Shown here piece after piece: positions 41,305-50,127 of a DNA stretch of 64,000 nt. The stretch is from positions 186,001 through 250,000 of the forward strand of contig RAYM01000011.1 in assembly GCA_003611805.1 (NCBI GenBank), written 5' to 3'. Below the pieces are notes generated by a model, which was given only the letters and a program-made list of their open reading frames with translations, searched no databases and was not told the origin of the DNA. Position numbers and translations under genes: made by a program. Each line of letters opens with the position of its first letter. Positions within the stretch are counted from its first letter, which is position 1. Source of the stretch: a bacterium 1xD42-87. Its GTDB lineage: Bacteria; Bacillota; Clostridia; Lachnospirales; Lachnospiraceae.

Positions 41305-42702
41305 GTGGCAGATAATCAGAATAATAAGATAACTAAATACAGAAGACCCATCAATCTGAATATCGGCATGATGGTTTTTGCCGTCATCCTTGTCTATGTG
41401 GTGATCTGTGTTGTCATGTACTTTCGGACGGATCATATCGTCCGTTACAGCGTGCAGGAAGGCTCCCTTACTTCAAACAGCATCTACAAGGGAATCGCTT
41501 TGAGGGATGAGCAGATTGTGACCGGCCAGGACGCTGGTTATGTGAATTATTTTGCCAGAGAGGGCGAGCGCACGGCGGTGGGCGATCTCATATATACTGT
41601 GGATGAGACGGGAAGGCTGTCTGACTATATCAATGCGGGGTCCAATGGGGAAAATTCCCTTTCCGACAGCGATTTGTCCGAGCTTAAGACGGATATTACC
41701 GCCTTTATGCACGGTTTTGACAGGAAACATTTCGACGAGGTTTACAATTTCCGGCACAGTATGGAGAGCATGGCGGTCAAGCTCGCAAACTATAATATTC
41801 TGGAAAATGCGGATGCTTTAAACGACGCTTCGGGTACGGTGCTCATTAACTACCGATATGCGGCAAAGAGCGGTATCGTGCTCTATTCCACGGACGGCTA
41901 TGAGGAATTAAAACTGGAGGATATGACGTCGGAACTGTTTGACGAGGAAAACTATGAGCGCAAGTATCTGGTGAACAACGGGCTGATTGCCGCGGGTGAG
42001 CCGGTCTATAAGCTGGCAACTTCGGAAGACTGGTCTATTGTGATCCCGGTGGAAAAGGAGCTGGCGGACCAGCTTCTGGAAAAGGAGTATGTGGAAGTAC
42101 GGTTTTTAAAGAATCAGTATACGGCATGGGGCGAGGTGGCGGTTTACACCAACGAGGCGGGCGAGACGTTCGCGTCCCTCACCTTTACCAATTCCATGAT
42201 TACTTTCTGCACGGACCGCTTCATTGATATTGAACTTCTTCTGGAGGAGGAGAAAGGGCTGAAAATTCCAAATTCCGCCATTGTACAGAAGGAATTTTTC
42301 ATTGTGCCGAAAGCGTATGTGACAAGGGGCGGCAATAACGGCGGCGACGGCGTACTGCTGGAAACCTACAATGAGGAGGGCGAGGCAACCACGCAGTTTG
42401 TGGAGACGGAGATTTACGAGGAGACAGAGACGGATTATTATCTGGATAATTCCACGCTCAGATCCGGGAATTACATTGTCATGCCGGAGACAGGGGAAAA
42501 ATATGCGGTCAGCAGGACAGGTTCCCTGCAGGGCGTTTACAATATCAATAAAGGTTACGCGGACTTCAAGCAGATCAGCATTCTGTACGAAAATGAGGAG
42601 TATTCCGTGGTGAAGTCAAACACGACCTATGGGCTCAGTGTATACGACTATATTGTGCTGAATGCGGATATGGTAAAGGATAATGAATTTATTTACGAAT
42701 GA
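41305..42702 (+). CDS. HlyD-like membrane fusion / adaptor protein
   Basis: 465 residues with one N-terminal membrane segment (about 21-42, MMVFAVILVYVVICVVMYF) and a large extracytoplasmic part. A GIALRDEQIVTGQDAGYVNYF lipoyl-like half, a long helical middle and a beta-rich C-terminus (KIPNSAIVQKEFFIVPKAYVTR) fit periplasmic adaptor (HlyD) architecture, though no exporter gene is adjacent. In Lachnospiraceae such genes sit next to yggS-sepF, as here, hinting at a cell-envelope or division role. The start is GTG at 41305 with GGAG 8 bases upstream. Confidence 0.75.
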   Translation: MADNQNNKITKYRRPINLNIGMMVFAVILVYVVICVVMYFRTDHIVRYSVQEGSLTSNSIYKGIALRDEQIVTGQDAGYVNYFAREGERTAVGDLIYTVDETGRLSDYINAGSNGENSLSDSDLSELKTDITAFMHGFDRKHFDEVYNFRHSMESMAVKLANYNILENADALNDASGTVLINYRYAAKSGIVLYSTDGYEELKLEDMTSELFDEENYERKYLVNNGLIAAGEPVYKLATSEDWSIVIPVEKELADQLLEKEYVEVRFLKNQYTAWGEVAVYTNEAGETFASLTFTNSMITFCTDRFIDIELLLEEEKGLKIPNSAIVQKEFFIVPKAYVTRGGNNGGDGVLLETYNEEGEATTQFVETEIYEETETDYYLDNSTLRSGNYIVMPETGEKYAVSRTGSLQGVYNINKGYADFKQISILYENEEYSVVKSNTTYGLSVYDYIVLNADMVKDNEFIYE

Positions 42703-42710
42703 TTGAAAAG

Positions 42711-42769
42711 TGCGAAACGCGGTAAGGTCAATGTCAACATTGTATCCACGTTTAAAGAAGCGTTTCGCA
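42711..42769 (+). repeat. 10-bp perfect inverted repeat upstream of yggS
   Basis: TGCGAAACGC (42711-42720) and GCGTTTCGCA (42760-42769) enclose 39 bases that contain a second small palindrome CAATGT-CA-ACATTG. It lies 31 bases before the yggS start, so it could be a leader hairpin or operator. Confidence 0.55.
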
Positions 42770-42799
42770 ATGATGATATTGTTGTAAACAGGAGCGGAT

Positions 42800-43498
42800 A
42801 TGGACATAAAAGAAAATCTTGACATCATTAGAAAAAATATCGAAGATGCCTGCGCGGCGTGCGGCAAGGAGACAGGCGGGGTGAAGCTGATCGCGGTGAG
42901 CAAGACGAAGCCGGTTCCCATGCTGGAAGAGGCGTATGCGTGCGGCTGCCGCGATTTTGGGGAAAACAAGGTGCAGGAGCTCGTGGATAAGTATGAGGTT
43001 ATGCCGAAGGACATCCGCTGGCATATGATCGGACACCTGCAGCGCAACAAGGTGAAGTATATTGTGGACAAGGTTTTTATGATTCACAGCGTGGATTCCC
43101 TGCGTCTTGCGCAGGAGATTGAGAAGGAAGCCGCAAAGAAGGATGTAAACGTCAATATTCTTGTGGAAGTGAATGTGGCGGGGGAGGAGAGCAAATTCGG
43201 CGCCACGTCAGAGGAGGCTGCTACACTGGTGGAAGAGATTGCAAAATTACCTCATATCAGTGTCAGAGGATTGATGACGATAGCGCCCTATGTAGAGGAT
43301 TCGGAAGAAAACAGACGGTATTTTGCAAAATTAAAACAAATTTATGTTGACATAATACATAAAAACATTGATAATGTTTTTATGGAGGAACTTTCAATGG
43401 GCATGACCGGAGACTACGAAGTCGCGATAACAGAGGGCGCGACCTATGTCAGAGTCGGAACGGGCATTTTTGGAGAAAGAGAATACGCGGTAATTTAG
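42800..43498 (+). CDS. yggS: PLP homeostasis protein YggS/YlmE family
   Basis: 232 residues. A single-domain PLP-binding barrel without enzymatic activity, controlling PLP and amino-acid balance. The PLP lysine is in IAVSKTKPV; the family block FGENKVQELVDK, HMIGHLQRNKVK and GLMTIAPY follow, and SMGMTGDYEVAITEGATYVRVGTGIFG is at the C-terminus in pieces typical of the family. AGGAG precedes the ATG. As in many Firmicutes it is next to sepF. Confidence 0.95.
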   Translation: MDIKENLDIIRKNIEDACAACGKETGGVKLIAVSKTKPVPMLEEAYACGCRDFGENKVQELVDKYEVMPKDIRWHMIGHLQRNKVKYIVDKVFMIHSVDSLRLAQEIEKEAAKKDVNVNILVEVNVAGEESKFGATSEEAATLVEEIAKLPHISVRGLMTIAPYVEDSEENRRYFAKLKQIYVDIIHKNIDNVFMEELSMGMTGDYEVAITEGATYVRVGTGIFGEREYAVI

Positions 43499-43560
43499 TA
43501 TACATAAGTCAAGATGAGTTGTGGCATCAAAATCAGTAGAGTAAATGGAGGATTTTACAG

Positions 43561-44055
43561 ATGGGTGTTATGGACAAGTTTATCAGCGCCATGAAACTGA
43601 GTGAAGACGAGGACGACGGATACTACGATGACGATTTTTATGATGATGACCCGGAACCGATGCGCAAGCCTGTTTCCGGCAAAGATACGGATAATGCGGA
43701 GGAAGATAAGGTCAGAAAGATCACACCGAAGGTAACGCCCCTCAGACAGACGAAAAAGATGGGGGCTGGCATGGAGGTATGCGTAATTAAGCCGACAACG
43801 GTGGAGGATGCAAGGGAGATTACGGAAACGCTTCTGGCGAACAGAACGGTAGTTTTAAATCTGGAAGGGCTGGATGTGGACATAGCCCAGCGAATTATAG
43901 ACTTTACTTCGGGTTCCTGTTTCGCGATCTCGGGCAATCTGCAGAAGATATCCCATTATATTTTCATTATTACGCCGGCAAGCGTTGATATTTCCGGCGA
44001 CTTTCAGGACATCCTGTCAGGTTCCTTCGATGTGCCGATAGACAAAAGATATTAA
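43561..44055 (+). CDS. sepF: Cell division protein SepF
   Basis: 164 residues. SepF anchors FtsZ to the membrane. A short N-terminal amphipathic membrane helix (MGVMDKFISAMKLS), an acidic linker rich in Asp/Tyr, then the DUF552 core: VCVIKPTTVEDAREITETLL, LNLEGLDVDIAQRIIDF and SGNLQKISHYIFIITP. GGAGG precedes the ATG; a strong terminator follows. Confidence 0.95.
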   Translation: MGVMDKFISAMKLSEDEDDGYYDDDFYDDDPEPMRKPVSGKDTDNAEEDKVRKITPKVTPLRQTKKMGAGMEVCVIKPTTVEDAREITETLLANRTVVLNLEGLDVDIAQRIIDFTSGSCFAISGNLQKISHYIFIITPASVDISGDFQDILSGSFDVPIDKRY

Positions 44056-44060
44056 AAAAT

Positions 44061-44085
44061 CGAGCGCGCCGGCGCTCGTTTTTTT
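44061..44085 (+). terminator. Rho-independent terminator of sepF
   Basis: CGAGCGC-GCCG-GCGCTCG followed by TTTTTTT, six bases after the sepF stop. Confidence 0.9.
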
Positions 44086-44136
44086 CGCGTATAAACAGAG
44101 AAGGAAAAATGCGGATGAGGAGGAAAATAACACACT

Positions 44137-45246
44137 ATGGCGAACCGAATGACGATCAACTACGAAAAAAAGCCCTGCTATGACATTGTTTTCGCAGGGG
44201 ATTTCAGCTTACTGGCGGAGGAGCTGGCGGATCTGGGGATAGCGGACCGCAGGGTTGCCGTGATCTGTGACAGCAATACGGAGAAACTGTTCGGCGGGGA
44301 GGTTACGGAAATATTTGAAAAATGCTGTAAAAAGGTAATTCTGCACGCTTTTCCTGCCGGGGAAGCGAACAAGACACTGGATACGGTGAAGGAAATATAC
44401 AGGAAACTGATTGAGGAAAAATTTGACAGAAAAGATATGATTGTGGCGCTGGGCGGCGGCGTAGTGGGGGATATAACCGGCTATGCGGCGGCAACTTACC
44501 TGCGCGGCATAGATTTTATCCAGATTCCCACCACATTGATCGCACAGTCAGACAGCAGCATCGGCGGAAAGACAGGCGTCGATTTTGACGGCTACAAAAA
44601 CATGGTGGGCGCGTTCTACATGCCGAAGCTTGTCTACATGAATGTGGGAACACTTAAGAACCTGGACGACAGACAGTTCTATGCGGGATTTGCCGAGGTG
44701 ATGAAGCACGGGCTGATCAGGGATGCACTGTTTTACGAGTGGCTGCTCGACCATATGTATGAGATTCACGACCGGGACACGGAGGTGCTTCTGGAGATGG
44801 TAATGAAAAGCTGCGGCGTGAAAAAGCTTGTGGTGGAGAAAGACCCGAAAGAACAGGGCGACCGCGCTCTTCTCAATTTTGGGCACACCATCGGGCACGC
44901 GATCGAGAAAGCAAAGAATTTTGAGATGGTGCACGGGGAATGCATCGCGCTTGGCATGGTGGCGGCGGCGTTTATCTCATGGAAACGGGAGAATATTTCC
45001 ATGGAGGAGTATTACGAAGTGCGTGATATGTTCGTGCCGTTTAACCTGCCGATCAGTATCGATGACATTGATCCGGAGGAGATTCTTTCATTGACCAAGT
45101 CGGACAAAAAAATGGAGGCGGGACAGATCAAGTTTGTGCTGCTCAAAAAAGTCGGAAAGGCTTATGTGGACAGGGCCGTCACGGATGCGGAAATTCTGGA
45201 TGCGGTGCAAGAAATTTATTTTAGTGATGAGGATATGCGGGAATGA
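44137..45246 (+). CDS. aroB: 3-dehydroquinate synthase AroB
   Basis: 369 residues. NAD- and metal-dependent second step of the shikimate pathway, DAHP to 3-dehydroquinate. NAD-binding GGGVVGDITGYAAATYLRG, the PTTLIAQSDSSIGGKTGVD block and metal ligands in FAEVMKHG, NFGHTIGHAIE and VHGECIALG are all present. It heads an aroB-lspA-rluD string; the lspA start overlaps its stop (ATGA). Other shikimate genes are not nearby. Confidence 0.97.
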   Translation: MANRMTINYEKKPCYDIVFAGDFSLLAEELADLGIADRRVAVICDSNTEKLFGGEVTEIFEKCCKKVILHAFPAGEANKTLDTVKEIYRKLIEEKFDRKDMIVALGGGVVGDITGYAAATYLRGIDFIQIPTTLIAQSDSSIGGKTGVDFDGYKNMVGAFYMPKLVYMNVGTLKNLDDRQFYAGFAEVMKHGLIRDALFYEWLLDHMYEIHDRDTEVLLEMVMKSCGVKKLVVEKDPKEQGDRALLNFGHTIGHAIEKAKNFEMVHGECIALGMVAAAFISWKRENISMEEYYEVRDMFVPFNLPISIDDIDPEEILSLTKSDKKMEAGQIKFVLLKKVGKAYVDRAVTDAEILDAVQEIYFSDEDMRE

Positions 45247-45770
45247 GTCTAAAAAAGAAGTTTTTTCTGTTTCTGGATCTGCTTATGATTGCCGGGCTGA
45301 TCGCTCTTGACCAGTACACAAAGCAGTGGGCGAAAGTTTATCTGAAGGATAAGCCTGCCTACAACCTGATTAACGGGATACTGGAACTGAATTATCTGGA
45401 AAATCAGGGCGCGGCTTTCGGGATGCTGCCGAACCAGAAAGTGTTTTTTATCTTTGTGGCGTTCGTGATCCTGTTTGTGGTAGGCTATGTCCTTTTAAAG
45501 GTGCCGGATCAGAAGAAATACACGATACTGCATTTTCTGTTCAGCCTGATCGTGGCGGGTTCCATCGGCAATATGATTGACCGGGTACGCTATGATTATG
45601 TGGTGGATTTCATTTATTTTGTGCGGATTAATTTCCCGATTTTCAATGTGGCTGATATCTATGCGACGGTCTCAGCCATTGTGCTGCTTTTTCTGCTTCT
45701 GTTTGCCTATAAGGAGAGGGATCTCTATTTTATCAGCTTCAAACAGAAACGTTACCGGGAATTTCGCTGA
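45243..45770 (+). CDS. lspA: Lipoprotein signal peptidase LspA (SPase II)
   Basis: 175 residues, four membrane segments. It cleaves signal peptides of prolipoproteins. The catalytic aspartates are in GNMIDRVRYDYVVDF and FNVADIYATV; NLENQGAAFG-type sequence (NYLENQGAAFGML) is conserved. Several predicted lipoproteins in this window (carboxypeptidase, CbiK, substrate-binding protein) would be its substrates. It is coupled to aroB. Confidence 0.96.
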   Translation: MSLKKKFFLFLDLLMIAGLIALDQYTKQWAKVYLKDKPAYNLINGILELNYLENQGAAFGMLPNQKVFFIFVAFVILFVVGYVLLKVPDQKKYTILHFLFSLIVAGSIGNMIDRVRYDYVVDFIYFVRINFPIFNVADIYATVSAIVLLFLLLFAYKERDLYFISFKQKRYREFR

Positions 45771-45786
45771 CAATTGGAGAATAAAG

Positions 45787-46695
45787 ATGGATCGATTCAG
45801 CTGCCAGATCGGGGTGGGGGAGGACGGAGAGCGTCTTGACAAGTGGCTTTGCGACGCGGTTCCGAACCTTTCCCGTTCTTATATTCAGAAGTGTATCAAG
45901 GAGGGGCAGGTCATGGTGGGCGGTCTGCCCTGCAAGGCGAATTACCGGCTGCGTGTGGACGACGAGGTGTGTTTCCAGATTCCGGAGGCGGTGGAACCTT
46001 CTGTAAAGGCGGAAAATATACCGCTTTCCGTGCTCTACGAGGACGCCGACGTACTTGTGATTGATAAACCCAAAGGGATGGTGGTGCATCCGGCGCCCGG
46101 ACATTACAGCGGGACGCTGGTCAACGCGGCCTTGTATCACTGCAAGGGGCAGCTTTCCGGGATTAACGGCGTTCTGCGCCCGGGAATCGTGCACCGGATC
46201 GACAGGGACACGACTGGTTCCCTCATTGTCTGTAAAAACGACGCGGCACACAGGGGGATAGCGGAGCAGCTGAAGGCACATTCCCTGAACCGGAGTTACC
46301 GTGCCATCGTACACGGCGTGATAGAAGAGAACGAGGGGACAGTACGTGCGCCCATCGGCAGGGATGAGAAGGACAGAAAGCGGATGGCGGTCAACGAGAA
46401 AAACGGAAAAGAAGCTGTCACACATTATAAGGTGTTGGAACGTTTTCAGGATTATACCTATATTGAGTGCCGTCTGGAGACAGGACGCACCCACCAGATT
46501 CGGGTACATATGACGTCCATCGGGCATCCGCTTCTTGGAGATGCGGTTTATGGGACGAGAAAGACGGCTTTTCAACTGGATGGACAGACGCTCCATGCAT
46601 ACTGCCTTGGATTTATGCACCCTGTAAACGGGGGGTATATAGAGGTGAAGGCGCCTCTTCCGGCTTATTTTATGCACCTGCTCAAGGTTCTTTAA
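45787..46695 (+). CDS. RluA/RluD family 23S rRNA pseudouridine synthase
   Basis: 302 residues. An N-terminal S4 RNA-binding domain (RLDKWLCDAVPNLSRSYIQ) is followed by the pseudouridine synthase domain with catalytic HRIDRDTTG and RTHQIRVHM. The partner lspA-rluD order matches Bacillus lspA-ylyB. The frame is open back into lspA, but GGAG 7 bases before the ATG at 45787 and homologue length fix the start. The target uridines cannot be told from sequence; RluD-like specificity is likely. Confidence 0.93.
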   Translation: MDRFSCQIGVGEDGERLDKWLCDAVPNLSRSYIQKCIKEGQVMVGGLPCKANYRLRVDDEVCFQIPEAVEPSVKAENIPLSVLYEDADVLVIDKPKGMVVHPAPGHYSGTLVNAALYHCKGQLSGINGVLRPGIVHRIDRDTTGSLIVCKNDAAHRGIAEQLKAHSLNRSYRAIVHGVIEENEGTVRAPIGRDEKDRKRMAVNEKNGKEAVTHYKVLERFQDYTYIECRLETGRTHQIRVHMTSIGHPLLGDAVYGTRKTAFQLDGQTLHAYCLGFMHPVNGGYIEVKAPLPAYFMHLLKVL

Positions 46696-46739
46696 ATGAA
46701 ATAATTATAAACAAATGATGAATAAACTGTTAAAATATC

Positions 46740-46768
46740 TTGAAATAGCAGTCGTAAAATGTTACTAT
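46740..46768 (+). promoter_or_regulatory. Sigma-A promoter before the 46803 gene and cstA
   Basis: TTGAAA (46740-46745), 17 bases, TACTAT (46763-46768), 35 bases before the start codon at 46803. Confidence 0.6.
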
Positions 46769-46802
46769 TAAAAACATGGATTTTGTTAAAATCTGAGGGA
46801 AT

Positions 46803-47333
46803 ATGAAATATACGAGACAGAACATCATAGATATTTTACTAAAGAGCTATGTGGCTTATTACAACATAACCGATTACGGAAACGAACGGGCGCCGCTCCG
46901 GGCGCTGTGCGAGTATTATGAGCACGCCGAGAAATATATGGTTTCCAAAAAGATTTCGCTCTGGGCGGCAGACAGCGAGGAGTTTATCTACCTTTTCGAC
47001 GTGCCGCGCCTTACGCCGGAGATTTTTGAAGCCTGCAAAAAAACAGCTTACGAGGATGGCATGAACCGTCTGCATATCGGTCCGGGTCACATGTATTCCT
47101 ATATTACTCCCATCATTGTCTGTGACACCTGTGACGAGGAGGCGGTAAAGGCATTAAAGAAGTGTCACATTTACAAAAGTTTTCGATTTTCGCTTCACGG
47201 CTGGATGGACTTTCATGCGGCGGCGGTCATTGGGGATAGTGATCGGATTGAAAGTAACCGTGCCGGACGTCCGACTGCGAAAATTTTGAAAAAAGTATTA
47301 TATTCCAAAAAAAGAAAGGGAGAGTTTGTATGA
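46803..47333 (+). CDS. Conserved hypothetical protein co-transcribed with cstA
   Basis: 176 residues, soluble, no signal peptide. N-terminus MKYTRQNIIDILLKSYVAYYN; central EEFIYLFDVPRLTPEIFEAC; GPGHMYSYITPIIVCDTCDE; basic C-terminus KILKKVLYSKKRKGEF. I do not recognise a functional domain. Its stop overlaps the cstA ATG by 4 bases and a promoter lies just upstream, so it is the first gene of the cstA transcript and could regulate or assist the transporter. Confidence 0.8.
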   Translation: MKYTRQNIIDILLKSYVAYYNITDYGNERAPLRALCEYYEHAEKYMVSKKISLWAADSEEFIYLFDVPRLTPEIFEACKKTAYEDGMNRLHIGPGHMYSYITPIIVCDTCDEEAVKALKKCHIYKSFRFSLHGWMDFHAAAVIGDSDRIESNRAGRPTAKILKKVLYSKKRKGEFV

Positions 47334-49042
47334 ATTCATTATTACTGTTAATCATCTGTATTGCAATTCTTGTCGTCGGCTACATATTCTACGGCGGATG
47401 GCTTTGCAAACAGTGGGGTGTGGGCGAAAGCAAGAAGCCGACCCCTGCTCATGAGATGGAAGACGGTGTGGACTATGTTCCCGCTAAGGCGCCCGTGCTG
47501 ATGGGTCACCACTTCTCGTCTATCGCGGGTGCAGGCCCGATCACCGGACCGATTGGCGCGGCTATGTTCGGCTGGGTTCCTGTTGTGCTCTGGATTCTGA
47601 TCGGTGGTATCTTCTTCGGCGGCGTTCATGACTTTGGCGCGCTTTTCGCATCCATCCGTCACAAAGGACAGTCCATCGGTGAGATCATTTCCACCAACAT
47701 GAGCAAGAGAGCGAAGATGCTGTTTACCATTTTTGCTTATTTGACACTGATCCTTGTGGTTGCCGCATTTGCATCCATCGTGGCGACTACCTTCGGCGCA
47801 GTGGTGGACGAAGCGGGTGCAATTGATCAGGCAGCCTCCGCGACAAACGCATCTGTCGCTATGGTATCCCTGCTGTTTATCGTAATTGCTATTGTTTTTG
47901 GTTTCATGGTGTACCGCCGCAACGCATCCATGGCTGTTTCCACGATTCTCGGTGTGGTTGCCATCGCGCTCTGTATGGTCATCGGCATGAATTTCCATCC
48001 GATTTACTTGACCACAAACACATGGATGATCATCGTGGGTATCTATATCGCCATCGCATCCGTGACGCCGGTATGGATTCTGTTACAGCCCCGTGACTAT
48101 CTGAGTTCTTTCCTGCTTTATGCAATGTTGGCGGTGGCTCTGGTAGGCGTGGTCATTTCCCATGCGGGTATGGGCGGTGCGGACGGTCTTGCCGCTTTCA
48201 ACGGTTTTGCGGTTGACAACGGCAACGGTATGCAGTATCTGTTCCCTGTGCTCTTTACGACAGTTGCATGCGGTGCGATTTCCGGTTTCCACTCTCTGGT
48301 ATCTTCGGGAACCACTTCCAAGCAGCTCGACAAGGAGACGGATGCGAAGCCTATCGCTTACGGCGGTATGCTCCTTGAGTGTGTGCTGGCTGTGATCACC
48401 GTATGCGCGATCAACTTCGCATACAAGAACGGCATCACCGCAGGCGCAACGGCAATTTTCGCGGGCGGTATTTCCCAGATGTACGGCGGTATCGCATCGG
48501 AAGGCGTGGTGACTGTTTTGAACACGCTGCTGGTGCTTACCTACTCGGCATTCTGTCTGACGTCTCTGGATACGGCGACCCGTCTGGCACGTTTCATGTT
48601 CCAGGAGTTCTTCCTTGAGCCTGGCCAGACTGTGGACGATATCAAGGACGGCTGGAAAAAGACATTGGTGAATCCATATGTAGCAACCATCATCACTGTG
48701 ATTCTCGGCGTTGTGCTCGGTATGACGGGTTATTCCAAGATTTGGGGCTTGTTCGGCGCGGCAAACCAGCTTCTTGCAGGCATCGGTCTGCTTGCAGTCG
48801 CTACATGGCTCGGCAATGTGGGCAAGAACAACAAGATGTTCCTGTTCCCGATGGGCTTTATGATCATCGTTACCATCTGCTCCCTGTGTGTGACCGTTAA
48901 GAATCAGCTCGGTATCATTTCCGCAGGCGGCGCAGACTGGGGTCCTTACGCACAGGCGATTCTGGCGGTTATCCTGATTGTCCTTGCGATTGTGCTGGTA
49001 ATCGAGGGTATTCAGACATTATCCAAGCAGAAGAAAGCATAA
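47330..49042 (+). CDS. cstA: CstA family carbon-starvation / peptide-pyruvate transporter
   Basis: 570 residues, about 14-16 membrane segments. CstA-type proteins import peptides or pyruvate under carbon limitation. Conserved blocks: GHHFSSIAGAGPITGPIGAA, GGVHDFGALFASIRHKGQSIGE, SGFHSLVSSGTTSKQL and LTSLDTATRLARFMFQE. It is the shorter clostridial form compared with the E. coli 701-residue protein. Codon usage is notably clean and biased toward GGC/GGT/ATC, suggesting high expression. It overlaps the preceding gene (ATGA) and is followed by a strong terminator. Confidence 0.95.
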   Translation: MNSLLLLIICIAILVVGYIFYGGWLCKQWGVGESKKPTPAHEMEDGVDYVPAKAPVLMGHHFSSIAGAGPITGPIGAAMFGWVPVVLWILIGGIFFGGVHDFGALFASIRHKGQSIGEIISTNMSKRAKMLFTIFAYLTLILVVAAFASIVATTFGAVVDEAGAIDQAASATNASVAMVSLLFIVIAIVFGFMVYRRNASMAVSTILGVVAIALCMVIGMNFHPIYLTTNTWMIIVGIYIAIASVTPVWILLQPRDYLSSFLLYAMLAVALVGVVISHAGMGGADGLAAFNGFAVDNGNGMQYLFPVLFTTVACGAISGFHSLVSSGTTSKQLDKETDAKPIAYGGMLLECVLAVITVCAINFAYKNGITAGATAIFAGGISQMYGGIASEGVVTVLNTLLVLTYSAFCLTSLDTATRLARFMFQEFFLEPGQTVDDIKDGWKKTLVNPYVATIITVILGVVLGMTGYSKIWGLFGAANQLLAGIGLLAVATWLGNVGKNNKMFLFPMGFMIIVTICSLCVTVKNQLGIISAGGADWGPYAQAILAVILIVLAIVLVIEGIQTLSKQKKA

Positions 49043-49072
49043 AAATATAACTGACGGATATCTACATTATAG

Positions 49073-49104
49073 GAGGGCGGAATTTCCGCCCTCTTGTTAT
49101 TCTT
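49073..49104 (+). terminator. Rho-independent terminator of cstA
   Basis: GAGGGCGGAA pairs with TTCCGCCCTC, then TTGTTATTCTTTT. The T-rich tail doubles as the -35 of the next promoter. Confidence 0.88.
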
Positions 49105-49122
49105 TTCAAAATCTGATATAAT
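49094..49122 (+). promoter_or_regulatory. Sigma-A promoter overlapping the cstA terminator tail
   Basis: TTGTTA (49094-49099), 17 bases, TATAAT (49117-49122). The -35 lies in the U-tract of the cstA terminator. Downstream GTTACGTAAC (49124-49133) is a perfect 10-bp palindrome near the start site. Confidence 0.75.
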
Positions 49123-49169
49123 AGTTACGTAACAGACGTTAATATGTATGAAATAAGGACGGTGGTTCT

Positions 49170-49355
49170 ATGACAGAAAAGGAAATGATACAAAAAAATA
49201 TTGAAGAATTTTCACGTCTCCAGAAGTACATGATATTAACACAAGATAAAGAATCGGCGGCATATAAAGAAATGTATGAAAGATATGTGGATTTGAAAGC
49301 GATACTTAACGCGTCCGGTGTCAATTTGACAGAGCTTGACAGGATAAAAGAATAG
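49170..49355 (+). CDS. Small hypothetical protein, 61 aa
   Basis: A 61-residue charged helical protein, MTEKEMIQKNIEEFSRLQKYM to the acidic end ELDRIKE, with no cysteines or membrane segment. A good promoter lies 48 bases upstream, and the start is preceded by GGACGGTGG. Function is unknown. It is followed by a vestige of the palindromic repeat. Confidence 0.7.
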   Translation: MTEKEMIQKNIEEFSRLQKYMILTQDKESAAYKEMYERYVDLKAILNASGVNLTELDRIKE

Positions 49356-49397
49356 CAGCATTCTCCGCATTGATTTGAGATTCCGCTGTGCGGAATC
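49356..49397 (+). repeat. Vestige of palindromic repeat module B, plus a hairpin
   Basis: GCATTCTCCGC at 49359-49369 equals the right half of module B in copies 2 and 3. It is followed by an independent hairpin GATTCCGC-TGT-GCGGAATC (49379-49397). The rest of the gap to 49465 holds only the SD AAGGGG of the next gene. Confidence 0.55.
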
Positions 49398-49465
49398 ATG
49401 ATGGTTAGCGTGGGAAAAGAGATCAATAGCATATCATATGTGAAGTATAGAAAGGGGATGTATAT

Positions 49466-50092
49466 ATGAATACGATTATTACGATAGGACGTCAATTTGG
49501 TTCCGGGGGCCGTGAGATCGGAAAAAAGGTGGCAGAGCATTTCGGAATAAAATTTTACGATAAGGATTTGCTGACAAGGGCAGCGAAGGAGAGCGGATTC
49601 TGCGAGGAGATGATCCAGAGCCACGACGAGCGTCCCACCAATTCCTTTCTCTACAATCTGGTGATGGACACCTATTCTTTCGGCTATAACTCTTCCTCCT
49701 TTGTGGATATGCCCATCAGCCACAAAGTATTTCTTGCACAGTTTGACACGATTAAGAAGATTGCAAGCGAAGGTCCATGTGTGATTGTAGGGCGCTGCGC
49801 GGACTATGCGCTGCACGACTATCAGAACTGTCTGCACATTTTTATCCACGGAGAAGAAAAGTGCAAGATAAAGCGGATTATGGAGCGTTTCGAGGATATC
49901 AACACGGAGCAGAAGGCGCTCGATATGATGAACAAGAAGGATAAGCAGAGACAGAGCTATTACAACTATTATTCCTCCAAAAAGTGGGGACGCGTGGACA
50001 GTTATGACCTTTCCATCAACAGCAGCATTCTTGGGATCGACGGGACGGTGAAGCTGATTACGCAGTTTGTGGAAGATTTTGAAAACAGATGA
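49466..50092 (+). CDS. Cytidylate kinase-like family protein
   Basis: 208 residues of the cytidylate-kinase-like family (PF13189). N-terminal P-loop ITIGRQFGSGGREIGKKVAEHF, then YDKDLL, GPCVIVGRCADYAL and a LID-type basic region KRIMERFEDI followed by KKDKQRQSYYNYYS. It differs from true Cmk in substrate region, so the phosphate acceptor is unknown. AGGGG lies 8 bases before the ATG; a terminator follows directly. Confidence 0.88.
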   Translation: MNTIITIGRQFGSGGREIGKKVAEHFGIKFYDKDLLTRAAKESGFCEEMIQSHDERPTNSFLYNLVMDTYSFGYNSSSFVDMPISHKVFLAQFDTIKKIASEGPCVIVGRCADYALHDYQNCLHIFIHGEEKCKIKRIMERFEDINTEQKALDMMNKKDKQRQSYYNYYSSKKWGRVDSYDLSINSSILGIDGTVKLITQFVEDFENR

Positions 50093-50099
50093 ATCATGA

Positions 50100-50126
50100 G
50101 GGAGCGGTGTATATCCGCTCCCTTTT
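50100..50126. terminator. Bidirectional terminator between convergent genes
   Basis: GGGAGCGG-TGTATAT-CCGCTCCC followed by TTTTCTT on the plus strand. The minus-strand gene ends 2 bases away, and a short A-run on the left could serve as its weaker U-tract. Confidence 0.75.
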
Positions 50127-50127
50127 C

